Counted from the first letter of the stretch, positions 13,526-23,759 are shown. The stretch: DNA of 32,895 bases from Ramlibacter sp. WS9 (GCF_003797765.1 NZ_RKMB01000042.1:1-32895), one strand, 5' to 3'. Numbers and translations: made by a program. The notes: generated by a model from the letters alone, not told the origin.

Positions 13526-14563
13526 ATGCGTCGTTCGTTCGTCATGAAGTCCTTCCTGCTGGCCGGCCTCGCGGCATTTGCCGCCGGCGCCTTCGCCCAG
13601 AAAACCCAGTTGCTGGTCTACACCGCGCTGGAGACGGACCAGATCAAGGCCTACCAGGAGGCGTTCAACCGGGTCGAGCCCAACATCGAGATCAAGTGGG
13701 TGCGCGACTCGACGGGCGTGATCATCGCCAAGCTGCTCGCCGAGAAGAACAACCCGCAGGCCGACGTGATCTGGGGCGTGGCCGCCACCGGCATGGCGCT
13801 GTTCGACCAAAACAAGATGCTGGAGCCCTATGCCCCGCTGAACCTGGACGCCATCATGTCCAAGTACCGCGACGCGAAGAATCCGCCGGCCTGGTGGGGC
13901 ATGGACGTGTATGGCGCGACGGTCTGCTTCAACACGGTCGAAGCGCAAAAGCGCAACATCCCCAAGCCCGAAACCTGGAAGGACCTGCTCAAGCCCGTCT
14001 ACAAAGGACAGGTGGTGATGCCCAATCCGGCGTCGTCGGGCACCGGCTACTTCGACGTCATCGCCTGGCTGTCGATGTTCGGCGACGACGCCGGCAAGGG
14101 CGGCGGCTGGAAATACATGGACGGCCTGCATGACAACATCGGCCAGTACACGCACTCGGGCTCCAAGCCCTGCAACATGGCCGCGGCCGGCGAATACGTG
14201 GTGGGCATCTCCTTCGAATACCGCGGCCACAGCAACAAGGCCAAGGGCGCGCCCATCGACCTGGTGTTCCCCAAAGAAGGCCTGGGCTGGGACCTGGAAG
14301 CGTTCGGCATCCACAAAGGCACCAAGAAGATGGACGCCGCCAAGAAACTCGCGGATTGGGCGTCGAGCAAGGACGCGATGCTGTTGTACGGCAAGAATTT
14401 CGCCATCACCGCGCAGCCGGGCGTCGCGCCCAAGCTGGCCAACATCCCGGCCGACTACGAGGCGCGCCTGACCAAGATGGACTTCAGCTACGCCGCCAGC
14501 AACCGGGACCGCATCCTGACCGAGTGGAACAAGCGCTACAACGCGAAGTCCGAGAAGCGTTGA
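13526..14563 (+). CDS. phnS: 2-Aminoethylphosphonate ABC transporter, substrate-binding protein
   Basis: This is a 345-aa periplasmic iron(III)/polyamine-type binding protein. A Sec signal peptide (basic MRRSFVMKS, hydrophobic core, cleavage at AFAQ near residue 24) is followed by QLLVYTALETDQIKAYQEAFN. Later motifs include GVIIAKLLAEKNNPQADVIWG, WWGMDVYGATVCFN, ETWKDLLKPVYKGQVVMPNPASSGTG and the C-terminal SNRDRILTEWNKRY. This layout is that of the AEP-binding proteins encoded with PhnT and PhnU/V. It is the first gene of the plus-strand operon, under the divergent promoter region, and is followed directly by the ATPase gene. The ligand AEP is inferred from family and from phnW in the same operon. 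Confidence 0.9.
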   Translation: MRRSFVMKSFLLAGLAAFAAGAFAQKTQLLVYTALETDQIKAYQEAFNRVEPNIEIKWVRDSTGVIIAKLLAEKNNPQADVIWGVAATGMALFDQNKMLEPYAPLNLDAIMSKYRDAKNPPAWWGMDVYGATVCFNTVEAQKRNIPKPETWKDLLKPVYKGQVVMPNPASSGTGYFDVIAWLSMFGDDAGKGGGWKYMDGLHDNIGQYTHSGSKPCNMAAAGEYVVGISFEYRGHSNKAKGAPIDLVFPKEGLGWDLEAFGIHKGTKKMDAAKKLADWASSKDAMLLYGKNFAITAQPGVAPKLANIPADYEARLTKMDFSYAASNRDRILTEWNKRYNAKSEKR

Positions 14564-14580
14564 GCCGGGAAGACGAGAGG

Positions 14581-15633
14581 GTGACCGCGGACCTGCTCCT
14601 CGAACTGCGCCGCATCCGCAAGGACTTCGGCGGCTTCACGGCCCTGCACGACATCGACCTGGGCATCCGCCAAGGCGAGTTCGTGTGCTTCCTCGGGCCC
14701 TCGGGCTGCGGCAAGACCACGCTGCTGCGCATCATTGCCGGGCTGGAAGTGCAGACCTCTGGCGAAGTCTGGCAGGGCGGCCGCAACATCTCCACGCTGC
14801 CGCCGGCGCAGCGCGACTACGGCATCGTGTTCCAGAGCTACGCGCTGTTCCCCAACCTCAGCGTCGCCGACAACGTCGCCTACGGGCTGGTGAATGGCAA
14901 GACGCCGAAAGCGGAAATTCACAAGCGCGTGATGGAGCTGGTCAAGCTGGTGGGCTTGCCGGGCAGTGAAGGCAAATACCCCGCGCAGCTCTCCGGCGGC
15001 CAGCAGCAGCGTATCGCCCTGGCGCGCGCGCTCGCCACGTCACCCGGCCTGCTGCTGCTCGACGAGCCGTTGTCCGCGCTCGATGCGCTGGAGCGCGTGC
15101 GGCTGCGCCAGGAAATCCGCGCGTTGCAGCAGAAGGTGGGCGTCACCACCATCATGGTCACGCACGACCAGGAAGAGGCGCTGTCGGTGGCCGACCGCAT
15201 CGTGGTGATGAACCACGGCGTGATCGAACAGGTCGGCACGCCCATGGACATTTACCGCGAGCCGGCCTCGCCTTTCGTCGCCGACTTCGTGGGCAAGGTC
15301 AACGTGCTGCCGGCCAAGGTGGCGGGCGGCGAGCTGAGGGTGGGCGCACTGCGTATTCCGTGCGAAGGTGCTGACCGTGAGGCGCGCCTCTACCTGCGCC
15401 CGGAGGACGTGCTGGCCCGGCCGATCGCCGATGGTGACCCGCATGTGTTCGACGCCAGCATCGAGAAAATCGAGTTTCTCGGCTCGTACTGCCACGTGAA
15501 GGTCGGCTCGCCCGCGCTCGATTCGAACAAGCTCACGGTGTACCTGTCGCTCAACTACCTGTCGGAGCAATCGCTGGAAGTCGGCTCGCCGCTCAAGCTG
15601 AAATTGCTGCCCGAGCGCATCAAGGTGTTCTGA
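14581..15633 (+). CDS. phnT: 2-Aminoethylphosphonate ABC transporter, ATP-binding protein
   Basis: This is a 350-aa cytoplasmic ATPase of the spermidine/iron (MOI/CUT1-like) class. The nucleotide-binding domain (about 1-235) has Walker A GPSGCGKTT, the Q-loop region in FQSYALFPNLSVADNVAYGL, signature LSGGQQQR, Walker B LLLLDEPLSALD and the H-loop in IMVTHDQEEAL. The C-terminal part (about 240-350) is a TOBE-like regulatory domain (LYLRPEDV, IEKIEFLGSYCHVKV). It energises uptake with the fused permease, whose gene starts 1 bp after its stop. The start is uncertain: GTG at 14581 has a purine-rich stretch (GGGAAG) about 8 nt upstream, while TTG at 14560 would overlap the phnS stop. Confidence 0.9.
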   Translation: MTADLLLELRRIRKDFGGFTALHDIDLGIRQGEFVCFLGPSGCGKTTLLRIIAGLEVQTSGEVWQGGRNISTLPPAQRDYGIVFQSYALFPNLSVADNVAYGLVNGKTPKAEIHKRVMELVKLVGLPGSEGKYPAQLSGGQQQRIALARALATSPGLLLLDEPLSALDALERVRLRQEIRALQQKVGVTTIMVTHDQEEALSVADRIVVMNHGVIEQVGTPMDIYREPASPFVADFVGKVNVLPAKVAGGELRVGALRIPCEGADREARLYLRPEDVLARPIADGDPHVFDASIEKIEFLGSYCHVKVGSPALDSNKLTVYLSLNYLSEQSLEVGSPLKLKLLPERIKVF

Positions 15634-15634
15634 A

Positions 15635-17353
15635 ATGGCTGCGGTCCTGCCGGCTGCCCACGCAGCCCCGGTCAAGCAGTCGGCCCACTGGACCGACCGC
15701 ATCGCGCACATCGCGCTGCTGGTGGTGGCGCTGATGCTGGTCGCCTTCCTGGCCTTGCCGCTGCTCACCATCCTGCTGCAGGCGGTGCAGGGCAAGCAGG
15801 AAGAGTTCGTGGGCCTCACGAACTTCATCGAGTACGCTAAAACACCCTCGCTGCTCAACAGCTTGTGGAACAGCGTCTGGGTTTCTGCGGTGGTCACGAT
15901 CGTCGCGGTGCCGCTGGCCTTCGGCTTCGCCTATGCGCTCACCCGATCGCTGATGCCGTTCAAGCCGCTGTTTCGCGGCATCACGCTCATCCCGCTACTC
16001 GCACCCTCGCTGCTGTCGGCCATTTCGCTCATCTACTGGTTCGGCAACCAGGGCGTCTTCAAGGGTTGGATGACGGCATTCGGCTGGACCGAGATCTACG
16101 GCGCGCCCGGCATCGTCATCGCGGAATGCTTCGCGGTGTTCCCGCATGCGCTGATGATCCTGGTGACGGCGCTCAGCCTGTCCGACGCGCGCCTGTACGA
16201 AGCGGCGGATGCCATGGGCACCACCGCTGCGCGCAAGTTCTTCACCATCACCCTGCCCGGCGCCAAGTACGGGCTGATCTCGGCGGCGCTCGTCACCTTC
16301 ACGCTGGTGATCACCGACTTCGGCATCCCCAAGGTCATCGGCGGCAGCTTCAATGTGCTGGCCACCGACGTGTTCAAGCTGGTGATCGGCCAGCAGGACT
16401 TTTCCAAGGGCGCGGTGGTGGCCATTCTGCTGCTGGCGCCGGCCATCATCACCTTCGCGGTGGACGGCTATGTGAGCCGCAGGCAGACGGCCATGCTCAC
16501 CGCACGCGCCGTCCCGTACCGGCCCAAGCCCGCGCCGAAGTACGACGCGGCGATGACGCTCTACTGCTCACTCATTGCCTTCCTGGTGCTGGCGATGCTG
16601 GGCATGGCCATCTTCGCTTCGTTCGCGAGCTTCTGGCCGTACAACCTCTCGCCCAGCCTGCGCCACTACGCGCTCGGCCTGGTGGACGCCGAAGTGAGCG
16701 TGGCCTTCGTCAACAGCCTAAAGATGGCGGCGGGCACGGCGGTGTTCGGCACGGCTCTGGTGTTCTGCGGCGCCTACCTGCTGGAAAAAACCAAGGGCAT
16801 GGACGGGTTGCGAGGCATCGTGAAATTGCTTGCCATGTTGCCGATGGCCGTGCCCGGCCTGGTGCTGGGCCTGGGCTACATCTTCTTCTTCAACGAGCCG
16901 AAGAATCCGCTCAACGGCCTGTACCACACGGTGACGCTGCTCACGCTTTGCACCATCGTCCACTTCTACACCACGGGCCACCTCACGGCAGTGACGGCGC
17001 TGAAGGCCCTCGACGGCGAGTTCGAGGCCGTCAGCGCCTCGCTCAAGGTGCCGTTCTTCAAGACCTTCTGGCGCGTGACGCTGCCGATCTGCACGCCTGC
17101 GCTGGTGGACATCGCGCGCTACTTCTTCATCAACGCCATGACGACGATCTCGGCCGTGGTGTTCTTGTATTCGCCCGAGACCAAGGTCGCGTCGATCGCC
17201 ATCCTCAACCTGGATGAGGCGGGCGAGATCGGCGCCGCTGCCGCGATGGCGGTGTTGATCGGTGCCGCGTCGGCCGTTGCCACGCTGATCTTCATGACGC
17301 TGGGCTGGTGGGTCAACCGACGCACCCAGGCCTGGCGTTCCACCGATAGATAG
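15635..17353 (+). CDS. phnU: 2-Aminoethylphosphonate ABC transporter, fused permease
   Basis: This is a 572-aa inner-membrane protein with two consecutive binding-protein-dependent permease domains, so it replaces the usual PhnU/PhnV heterodimer. About twelve hydrophobic segments are visible. Each half carries its own EAA coupling loop: EAADAMGTTAARKFFTITLP near residue 190 and EAVSASLKVPFFKTFWRVTLP near 463. The two EAA loops would contact a PhnT dimer. The ATG lies 1 bp after the phnT stop, so translation is probably coupled. The fused arrangement is also known from ThiP and FbpB-type permeases, but phnS upstream and phnW 16 bp downstream assign it to AEP uptake. Confidence 0.9.
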   Translation: MAAVLPAAHAAPVKQSAHWTDRIAHIALLVVALMLVAFLALPLLTILLQAVQGKQEEFVGLTNFIEYAKTPSLLNSLWNSVWVSAVVTIVAVPLAFGFAYALTRSLMPFKPLFRGITLIPLLAPSLLSAISLIYWFGNQGVFKGWMTAFGWTEIYGAPGIVIAECFAVFPHALMILVTALSLSDARLYEAADAMGTTAARKFFTITLPGAKYGLISAALVTFTLVITDFGIPKVIGGSFNVLATDVFKLVIGQQDFSKGAVVAILLLAPAIITFAVDGYVSRRQTAMLTARAVPYRPKPAPKYDAAMTLYCSLIAFLVLAMLGMAIFASFASFWPYNLSPSLRHYALGLVDAEVSVAFVNSLKMAAGTAVFGTALVFCGAYLLEKTKGMDGLRGIVKLLAMLPMAVPGLVLGLGYIFFFNEPKNPLNGLYHTVTLLTLCTIVHFYTTGHLTAVTALKALDGEFEAVSASLKVPFFKTFWRVTLPICTPALVDIARYFFINAMTTISAVVFLYSPETKVASIAILNLDEAGEIGAAAAMAVLIGAASAVATLIFMTLGWWVNRRTQAWRSTDR

Positions 17354-17369
17354 ACAGGAAGTACGTGAC

Positions 17370-18488
17370 ATGGACCGAGACAAAATCCTCCTCACCCCCG
17401 GCCCCCTCACCACGACGCTGCGCACCAAGCTCGCCATGCTGCGCGACTGGGGCTCGTGGGACAGCGACTTTAATGAAGTGACGGCGCGGGTGCGGCGCAG
17501 CCTGCTCAAGGTCATCCACGGCGAAGACTCGCACGTCGTCGTACCGATGCAGGGCAGCGGCACTTTCAGCGTCGAGGCCGCGGTCGCCACGTTGGTGCCG
17601 CGCGACGGACACGTGCTGGTGATGGACAACGGCGCGTACTGCAAGCGCGCCGCGAAGCTCACCTCGCTGATGGGCCGCAGCTGCACGGTCATGCCGTTCG
17701 ACGAGGCCACGCCGGTGTCGCCGGTGGCGCTGGAAGCGAAGCTCACCGAAGACAAGAGCATCACCCATGTCGTCCTCATCCATTGCGAGACCGGCGCGGG
17801 CGTCTGGAACCCGCTGCAGGCGGTCGCGGATGTCTGCGCGAAGCACGACAAGGGCCTGATCGTCGACGCGATGAGTTCGTTCGGCGCGCTGCCGATCGAC
17901 GCGCGCGAAACCAGGTTCGATGCGCTGATCGCCGCCAGCGGCAAGTGCCTGGAAGGCGTGCCCGGGATGGGCTTCGTCTTCATCCGCAAGGCTGTGCTGG
18001 ACGGCTGCGCCGGGCGCAGCCAGTCGCTGGCGATGGACCTGCACGACCAGCACAGCTACATGGAGAAGACCGGGCAGTGGCGCTTCACGCCGCCGACCCA
18101 CGTTGTCGTGGCGCTGGCCGAGGCGATCACGCAGTTCGAGGCCGAAGGCGGCCAGCCGGCGCGGCTCGCCCGCTACACCGCCAACTACCAGACGCTGATC
18201 CACGGCATGTCACGGCTGGGCTTCATGCCGTTTCTCGACCCGTCGGTGCAGGCGCCGATCATCGTGACGTTCCACGCGCCGGGCGACCCGCGCTATGACT
18301 TCAAGGCGTTCTACGCGGCAGCGCGCCAGCGGGGTTTCATTCTGTATCCGGGCAAGCTCACACAGGTCGAAACTTTTCGCGTAGGCTGTATCGGAGCCAT
18401 TGGCCCCGATGAAATGGAGCAGGCCGTGCAAGCCGTGGCGCTGGTGCTGGAGGACATGGGCATCGCCTCCGGGGAACCAGCGATCTAG
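17370..18488 (+). CDS. phnW: 2-Aminoethylphosphonate:pyruvate transaminase
   Basis: This is a 372-aa class-V (fold type I) PLP enzyme that converts AEP plus pyruvate to phosphonoacetaldehyde plus alanine in the cytoplasm. The N-terminal LLTPGPLTTT is the family hallmark. PLP-site residues are visible: QGSGTFSVEA, HCETGAGVWNP, Asp166 in IVDAMSSFGALP, and the Schiff-base Lys192 in AASGKCLEGVPG. The C-terminal phosphonate-binding Arg lies in TFRVGCIGAI. Length and motif spacing are normal. AGGAAG about 8 nt before the ATG supports the start. The product feeds PhnY, encoded in the divergent operon. Only 45 bp separate it from the ligase gene, suggesting continued co-transcription. Confidence 0.95.
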   Translation: MDRDKILLTPGPLTTTLRTKLAMLRDWGSWDSDFNEVTARVRRSLLKVIHGEDSHVVVPMQGSGTFSVEAAVATLVPRDGHVLVMDNGAYCKRAAKLTSLMGRSCTVMPFDEATPVSPVALEAKLTEDKSITHVVLIHCETGAGVWNPLQAVADVCAKHDKGLIVDAMSSFGALPIDARETRFDALIAASGKCLEGVPGMGFVFIRKAVLDGCAGRSQSLAMDLHDQHSYMEKTGQWRFTPPTHVVVALAEAITQFEAEGGQPARLARYTANYQTLIHGMSRLGFMPFLDPSVQAPIIVTFHAPGDPRYDFKAFYAAARQRGFILYPGKLTQVETFRVGCIGAIGPDEMEQAVQAVALVLEDMGIASGEPAI

Positions 18489-18533
18489 AGCAACGCAAAG
18501 AAGAATCCAAGAACAACAGGAGAGCAGACAAAA

Positions 18534-19907
<1,374 letters not shown>

Positions 19908-19929
19908 TGCAGCGGTCACCGTCCAATCC

Positions 19930-19999
19930 GTCATTGCGGGCTCGACCCGCAATCCATGCTGGCAGGCCACGATGGATGCCGGGTCAAGCACGGCATGAC
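19930..19999. repeat. Interspersed palindromic repeat overlapping the start of the M20 peptidase gene
   Basis: This 70-bp element has an outer GTCAT/ATGAC pair (19930-19934 and 19995-19999). Inside are two hairpins, ATTGCGGG-CTCGA-CCCGCAAT at 19933-19953 and ATGCCG-CGGCAT at 19976-19996, and a TCCAT/ATGGA pair between them. It can fold as a three-way cruciform. Its layout and the peptide it encodes in one frame (MPGQARHD) are typical of a widespread proteobacterial intergenic repeat family. Here it begins about 22 bp after the ligase stop and runs into the coding sequence of the next gene, supplying a likely start codon. Confidence 0.85.
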
Positions 20000-21295
20000 A
20001 AGCGATGGGGATTGGCATCGGCCTTGCTGCTCTGTTTCGCTGCGACCGCGGCCCACGCCCAACTCACCGACACCGAGCAGCGCATCGTGGCCGCGGTCAA
20101 GCAGCGCACACCGCAGGCGCTCGAACTGCTGGAGCGTTCGGTGCGCATCAACAGCGGCACGCTCAATCCAGAAGGCGTGCGCAGCGTCGGCGCGGTGTTC
20201 CGGGCGGAATTCGAAGCGCTGGGTTTTTCGACGCGCTGGGCCGAGATGCCGCCCGAGATGAAGCGCGCGGGGCACCTCATCGCTGCACGCGATGGTGGGC
20301 AAGGCAAGCGCGTTCTGCTGCTGGGCCACCTGGACACCGTCTTCGAGAAGGACAGCGCCGTGGTCCCGTGGGAGCGCCGCGGCGACCGCGTGCGCGGCCA
20401 GGGCGTGGGCGACATGAAGGGCGGCAACGTCATCATGCTGGAGGCGCTGCGTGCGCTGGCCGCCGCGGGCGCGCTCGACAAGACGCGCATCGAGGCGATC
20501 CTCACCGGCGACGAGGAGCGTACCGGCGCGCCACTGGAGCGCGCGCGGTCCGAGATGGTGGAGATGGCCAAGCGCAGCGATTACGCGCTGTCGTTCGAAG
20601 GCAGCGCGAAGGTGGGCGGCACCGACATGGCCAGCATCGCGCGGCGCTCGTCGGGCGGCTGGGTGCTCACCGCGCGCGGCCGGCCCGGCCACTCCGCCGG
20701 CGTGTTCTCGCCGAACGCGGGTTACGGCGCCGTGTACGAAGGCGCGCGCATCCTGAACGCCTTTCGCGAACAGCTGATGGAGCCGAGCCTGACGTTCAAC
20801 CCGGGCCTCGCCACTGGCGGCACGAGCATCACCTACGCGGACGACACCGCTACCGGCACCGCGTTCGGCAAGACCAATGTGATCGCGCGGGATTTCCAGG
20901 TGCGCGGAGATTTGCGCTTCCTCACGCCCGAGCAGGGCGAACGCGTCAAGGCCCGCATGCGCGACATCGTGGCGGCGAACCTCCCGGGAACCACCGCGAC
21001 GATCACCTTCCGCGATGGATATCCGCCGATGCCGCCGACGGACGCGGGCCGCGGGCTGATCGCGCTCTATTCGAAGGCCAGCGAAGACGCCGGCCTGGGG
21101 CCCATCGGCACGCTCGATCCGTCCATGCGCGGCGCGGGCGACGTGCAGTTCGTCGCGCCCTACACCACCGGCATCGACGGTCTCGGCGCGGCCGGCAGCG
21201 GCGCACACACCGACGACGAAGACCTGGAGATCGCGTCCATCGAACGCGGCGCGATCCGCGCTGCCCTGCTGATCTACCGCCTGACGCGGCTCTGA
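19976..21295 (+). CDS. Periplasmic M20-family glutamate carboxypeptidase-like protein
   Basis: This is a 439-aa zinc metallopeptidase of the CPG2 type. A signal peptide (RHDKR, hydrophobic WGLASALLLCFAATAA, cleavage at AHA-Q near residue 28) predicts a periplasmic enzyme. The dinuclear zinc site is complete: His118 and Asp120 in LLLGHLDTVF, Asp146 in GVGDMKGG, Glu180/Glu181 in TGDEERTG, the acidic residue in SFEGSAKV, and His in GSGAHTDDEDLE. CPG2-like enzymes remove C-terminal glutamate from peptides or conjugates. The ATG at 19976 lies inside a palindromic repeat; an in-frame ATG at 19907 overlaps the ligase stop but adds a long repeat-encoded leader. Context suggests processing of glutamyl conjugates outside the cytoplasm; this is inference. 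Confidence 0.87.
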   Translation: MPGQARHDKRWGLASALLLCFAATAAHAQLTDTEQRIVAAVKQRTPQALELLERSVRINSGTLNPEGVRSVGAVFRAEFEALGFSTRWAEMPPEMKRAGHLIAARDGGQGKRVLLLGHLDTVFEKDSAVVPWERRGDRVRGQGVGDMKGGNVIMLEALRALAAAGALDKTRIEAILTGDEERTGAPLERARSEMVEMAKRSDYALSFEGSAKVGGTDMASIARRSSGGWVLTARGRPGHSAGVFSPNAGYGAVYEGARILNAFREQLMEPSLTFNPGLATGGTSITYADDTATGTAFGKTNVIARDFQVRGDLRFLTPEQGERVKARMRDIVAANLPGTTATITFRDGYPPMPPTDAGRGLIALYSKASEDAGLGPIGTLDPSMRGAGDVQFVAPYTTGIDGLGAAGSGAHTDDEDLEIASIERGAIRAALLIYRLTRL

Positions 21296-21304
21296 CCTGG
21301 ACAG

Positions 21305-21820
21305 ATGCCAACCATGCAGATCCGCCGCCTCACAATCGCCGACGCTCCCGCCTACCGCGCGCTGCGCCTGCGCTCTTTTCGCGATCACCCCGAAGCGTTC
21401 ACCACCAGCTACGAAGAGCTGGAGCAGCAGTCGTTCGCCGACATGGAAAAGCGCTTCACCTCGGCGCACCTCAAGTTCTGGGGCGCATTCGAAAATTCGG
21501 TGCTGCTCGGCTACGTCGGCCTGGAGCCCGAGCTGCGCATCAAATGCCGCCACAAGGCCACGCTGATCGGCATGTATGTGGCGCCTGAGCAGTCCGGGCG
21601 TGGCATCGGGCGCGCGCTGGTAGAGGCCTTATTGGCGGAAGCGCGCGCGAGCGGCCTGGAATCGATCGTGCTGACGGTCACCGACGGCAACGACGGCGCC
21701 ATCCGGCTCTACGAGCACTGCGGCTTCCGTTCCTTCGGCGTGGAGCCGCGCGCGATCAAAGTGGGCGGGCGCGCCTACGGCAAGAATCACATGTACCTGG
21801 ACCTGACGGCAACATCATGA
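21305..21820 (+). CDS. GNAT-family N-acetyltransferase
   Basis: This is a 171-aa GNAT acetyltransferase. The acetyl-CoA motif A is clear (GMYVAPEQSGRGIGRALVEALLAEA, about residues 89-113), and motif B is LTVTDGNDGAIRLYEHCGFRSFG. The N-terminal IRRLTIADAPAYRALRLRSF is typical. It has no signal peptide and is cytoplasmic. It begins 9 bp after the peptidase stop and its last 4 bp (ATGA) overlap the iron alcohol dehydrogenase start, so it lies within the catabolic operon. An ATG at 21314 is an alternative start. The substrate is unknown; acetylation of an aminoalkyl compound, as PhnO does with aminoalkylphosphonates, is possible but this protein is longer and not obviously PhnO. Confidence 0.85.
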   Translation: MPTMQIRRLTIADAPAYRALRLRSFRDHPEAFTTSYEELEQQSFADMEKRFTSAHLKFWGAFENSVLLGYVGLEPELRIKCRHKATLIGMYVAPEQSGRGIGRALVEALLAEARASGLESIVLTVTDGNDGAIRLYEHCGFRSFGVEPRAIKVGGRAYGKNHMYLDLTATS

Positions 21821-22950
21821 GCATCACCGGTTTTTCATTTCCCACTTCCATCCGCTTCGGCGCGGGCGCACGCAAGGAAGTCGCCAAGCATCTTCAGTCG
21901 CAGGGCCTGAAGCGCCCGCTGATCGTCACCGACAAGGCGCTGGGCGCGTTGCCCGTGCTGGCGGAATTCAAGAGCCATCTCGCAGGCCTGGACGTCGCTG
22001 TCTACGCAGGCGTGTTCGGCAACCCGACCGCGAGCCAGGTGATGGACGGCGCGAAGGCCTACCAGGCGCACAACGCGGATTGCATCATCGGCTTCGGCGG
22101 CGGCGCCGCACTGGACGTGGCCAAGGTTGTCGGCATCGCGGCGACGCACGATGGCCACATCATCGAATATGCGTGGGACCACCCGAAGGTGCGCGCGATC
22201 GAGAAAGACCTGCCGTATTTCGTCGCGATGCCGACGACGGCGGGCACCGGCTCCGAGGTCGGCCGCTCGGCGGTGATCAGCGAAGACGACACGCACTTGA
22301 AGCGAATCGTCTTCAGCCCCAAGGTGCTGGCGAAGATCGTGTTCGCCGACCCGGAGCTGACGCTGGCGCTGCCACCGCATGTGACGGCCGCCACCGGCAT
22401 GGACGCGCTCACCCACAACATCGAGAGCTACCTCTCGCCTGCCTACCACCCGCTGTGCGACGGCATCGCGCTGGAAGGCACGCGCATTGCCGCCCGGTCG
22501 CTCGTCACAGCCGTGCAGCAACCCGGCAACCTCGAAGCGCGCAGCGACATGATGATGGCGTCGATGATGGGCGCCATCGCTTTCCAGAAAGACCTGGGCG
22601 CGGTGCATTCCTGCGCGCACGCGCTGGGCGCTGTTTGCGACTTGCACCACGGCCTGGCCAACGCGCTGATGATCGACACGGTGCTGGAGTGGAACCAGGA
22701 AGTGGTGCCGGAAAAGTTCGAAGAGTTGGCGCGAGTGTGCAAGGTCTCGGGCGGCGGCGAGCAGTTCATTCCCTGGTTGCGCGCGCTGAAGGCCCGCGTC
22801 GGCATCACCGGCAAGCTCGGCGAGCACGGCGTCAAGCGCGAGCACCTGCCGCGCCTGGTGGAAATCGCCGTGGCCGACATCTGCCACCAGACGAACCCAC
22901 GCCCGTGCACGTCCGACGATTTCAAGCGCCTGTTCGAGGAGGCGATGTAG
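21817..22950 (+). CDS. Iron-containing (group III) alcohol dehydrogenase
   Basis: This is a 377-aa NAD(P)-dependent enzyme of the Fe-ADH family. The nucleotide region shows GFGGGAALDVAK (residues 92-103) and MPTTAGTGSEV. The metal site is complete, with Asp196 and His200 in TGMDALTHNIESYLS, His264 in GAVHSCAHALG and His277/278 in CDLHHGLANA. Family members interconvert primary alcohols and aldehydes. Sitting between a gamma-glutamyl ligase and an aldehyde dehydrogenase, it is well placed to oxidise the hydroxyl of a gamma-glutamylated amino alcohol. Another possibility is interconversion of phosphonoacetaldehyde and 2-hydroxyethylphosphonate, a reaction known for related enzymes. It overlaps the GNAT gene by 4 bp and the hydrolase gene by 1 bp. 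Confidence 0.92.
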   Translation: MSITGFSFPTSIRFGAGARKEVAKHLQSQGLKRPLIVTDKALGALPVLAEFKSHLAGLDVAVYAGVFGNPTASQVMDGAKAYQAHNADCIIGFGGGAALDVAKVVGIAATHDGHIIEYAWDHPKVRAIEKDLPYFVAMPTTAGTGSEVGRSAVISEDDTHLKRIVFSPKVLAKIVFADPELTLALPPHVTAATGMDALTHNIESYLSPAYHPLCDGIALEGTRIAARSLVTAVQQPGNLEARSDMMMASMMGAIAFQKDLGAVHSCAHALGAVCDLHHGLANALMIDTVLEWNQEVVPEKFEELARVCKVSGGGEQFIPWLRALKARVGITGKLGEHGVKREHLPRLVEIAVADICHQTNPRPCTSDDFKRLFEEAM

Positions 22951-23759
22951 TGGACGCCCTGCCGCATGCGGAACGCCTGAAGATCGGCATCTCGGCCTGC
23001 TTCATGCACGCCGATCCGGCGCGCCAGCTCTTCACCGGCAAGACGCTGCAGTACGTCGAGCAGTCGATCGCGCATTGGGTCATGTCCACCGGCGCGATGG
23101 CCGTGATGATCCCCAGCCCCACCGGCGCCACACAGCGCGGCGACGTCACGCTGGACCATTACGCGCAATGGCTGGACGGCCTGGTGCTGCACGGTGGCGC
23201 CGACGTCTCGCCGCTCAGCTATGGCGAAAAGCCGATCCAGGAAAAATGGGCCGGCGACAAGATCCGCGACGAATACGAGATCGACCTGGTCGCCGCGTTC
23301 GAGCGCCACGACAAGCCGGTGTTCGGCGTGTGCCGCGGCCTGCAGCTGTTGAATGTGGCCTACGGCGGTACGCTCTACCAGGACATCGAAACGCAGATTC
23401 CCAAAGCGATCAAGCACCGCGACGCTCTGGTCTACGACAACAATTTCCACGGCGTGGAGTTCGCACCCGGCTCACGGCTGGCCGCGCTGTACCCGAACGG
23501 GCCGCGGGTCAAGGTCAACAGCATCCACCACCAGGCGATCAAGGACCTGGCCCCCGGTTTCGAGATCGAGGCCATGAGCCACGACGACGGCATTGTCGAG
23601 GCGATCCGCCGCACCGATTCCACGAAGCCTTACATCGCCGCGGTGCAATGGCACCCGGAGTTTCACATGGCCGATTCCGACACCATCGACGACGCGGCGT
23701 TGCTGGCGGACTTCCTCGCCGCCGCCACCGCCGCCAGACGCAAACTGCAAAGCCCATGA
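22950..23759 (+). CDS. Class-I amidotransferase, gamma-glutamyl-amide hydrolase (PuuD-like, peptidase C26)
   Basis: This is a 269-aa cytoplasmic hydrolase with the catalytic triad Cys128 (FGVCRGLQLLNVAYGG), His235 and Glu237 (QWHPEFH). The oxyanion/substrate loop LVLHGGADVSPLSYG is also typical of PuuD-like enzymes. PuuD splits gamma-glutamyl-GABA into glutamate and GABA; by analogy this enzyme would release glutamate and an amino acid (glycine if the starting amine is ethanolamine). The GTG start shares its first base with the stop of the alcohol dehydrogenase gene and has an excellent GAGGAGG at 22936-22942. The aldehyde dehydrogenase gene overlaps its end (ATGA). The natural substrate is inferred from the neighbouring genes. 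Confidence 0.9.
   Translation: MDALPHAERLKIGISACFMHADPARQLFTGKTLQYVEQSIAHWVMSTGAMAVMIPSPTGATQRGDVTLDHYAQWLDGLVLHGGADVSPLSYGEKPIQEKWAGDKIRDEYEIDLVAAFERHDKPVFGVCRGLQLLNVAYGGTLYQDIETQIPKAIKHRDALVYDNNFHGVEFAPGSRLAALYPNGPRVKVNSIHHQAIKDLAPGFEIEAMSHDDGIVEAIRRTDSTKPYIAAVQWHPEFHMADSDTIDDAALLADFLAAATAARRKLQSP

Noticed and set aside
21305..21820. PhnO aminoalkylphosphonate acetyltransferase
   Set aside because: The GNAT fold is clear but the protein is longer and I see no PhnO-specific features, so only a general GNAT call is made.
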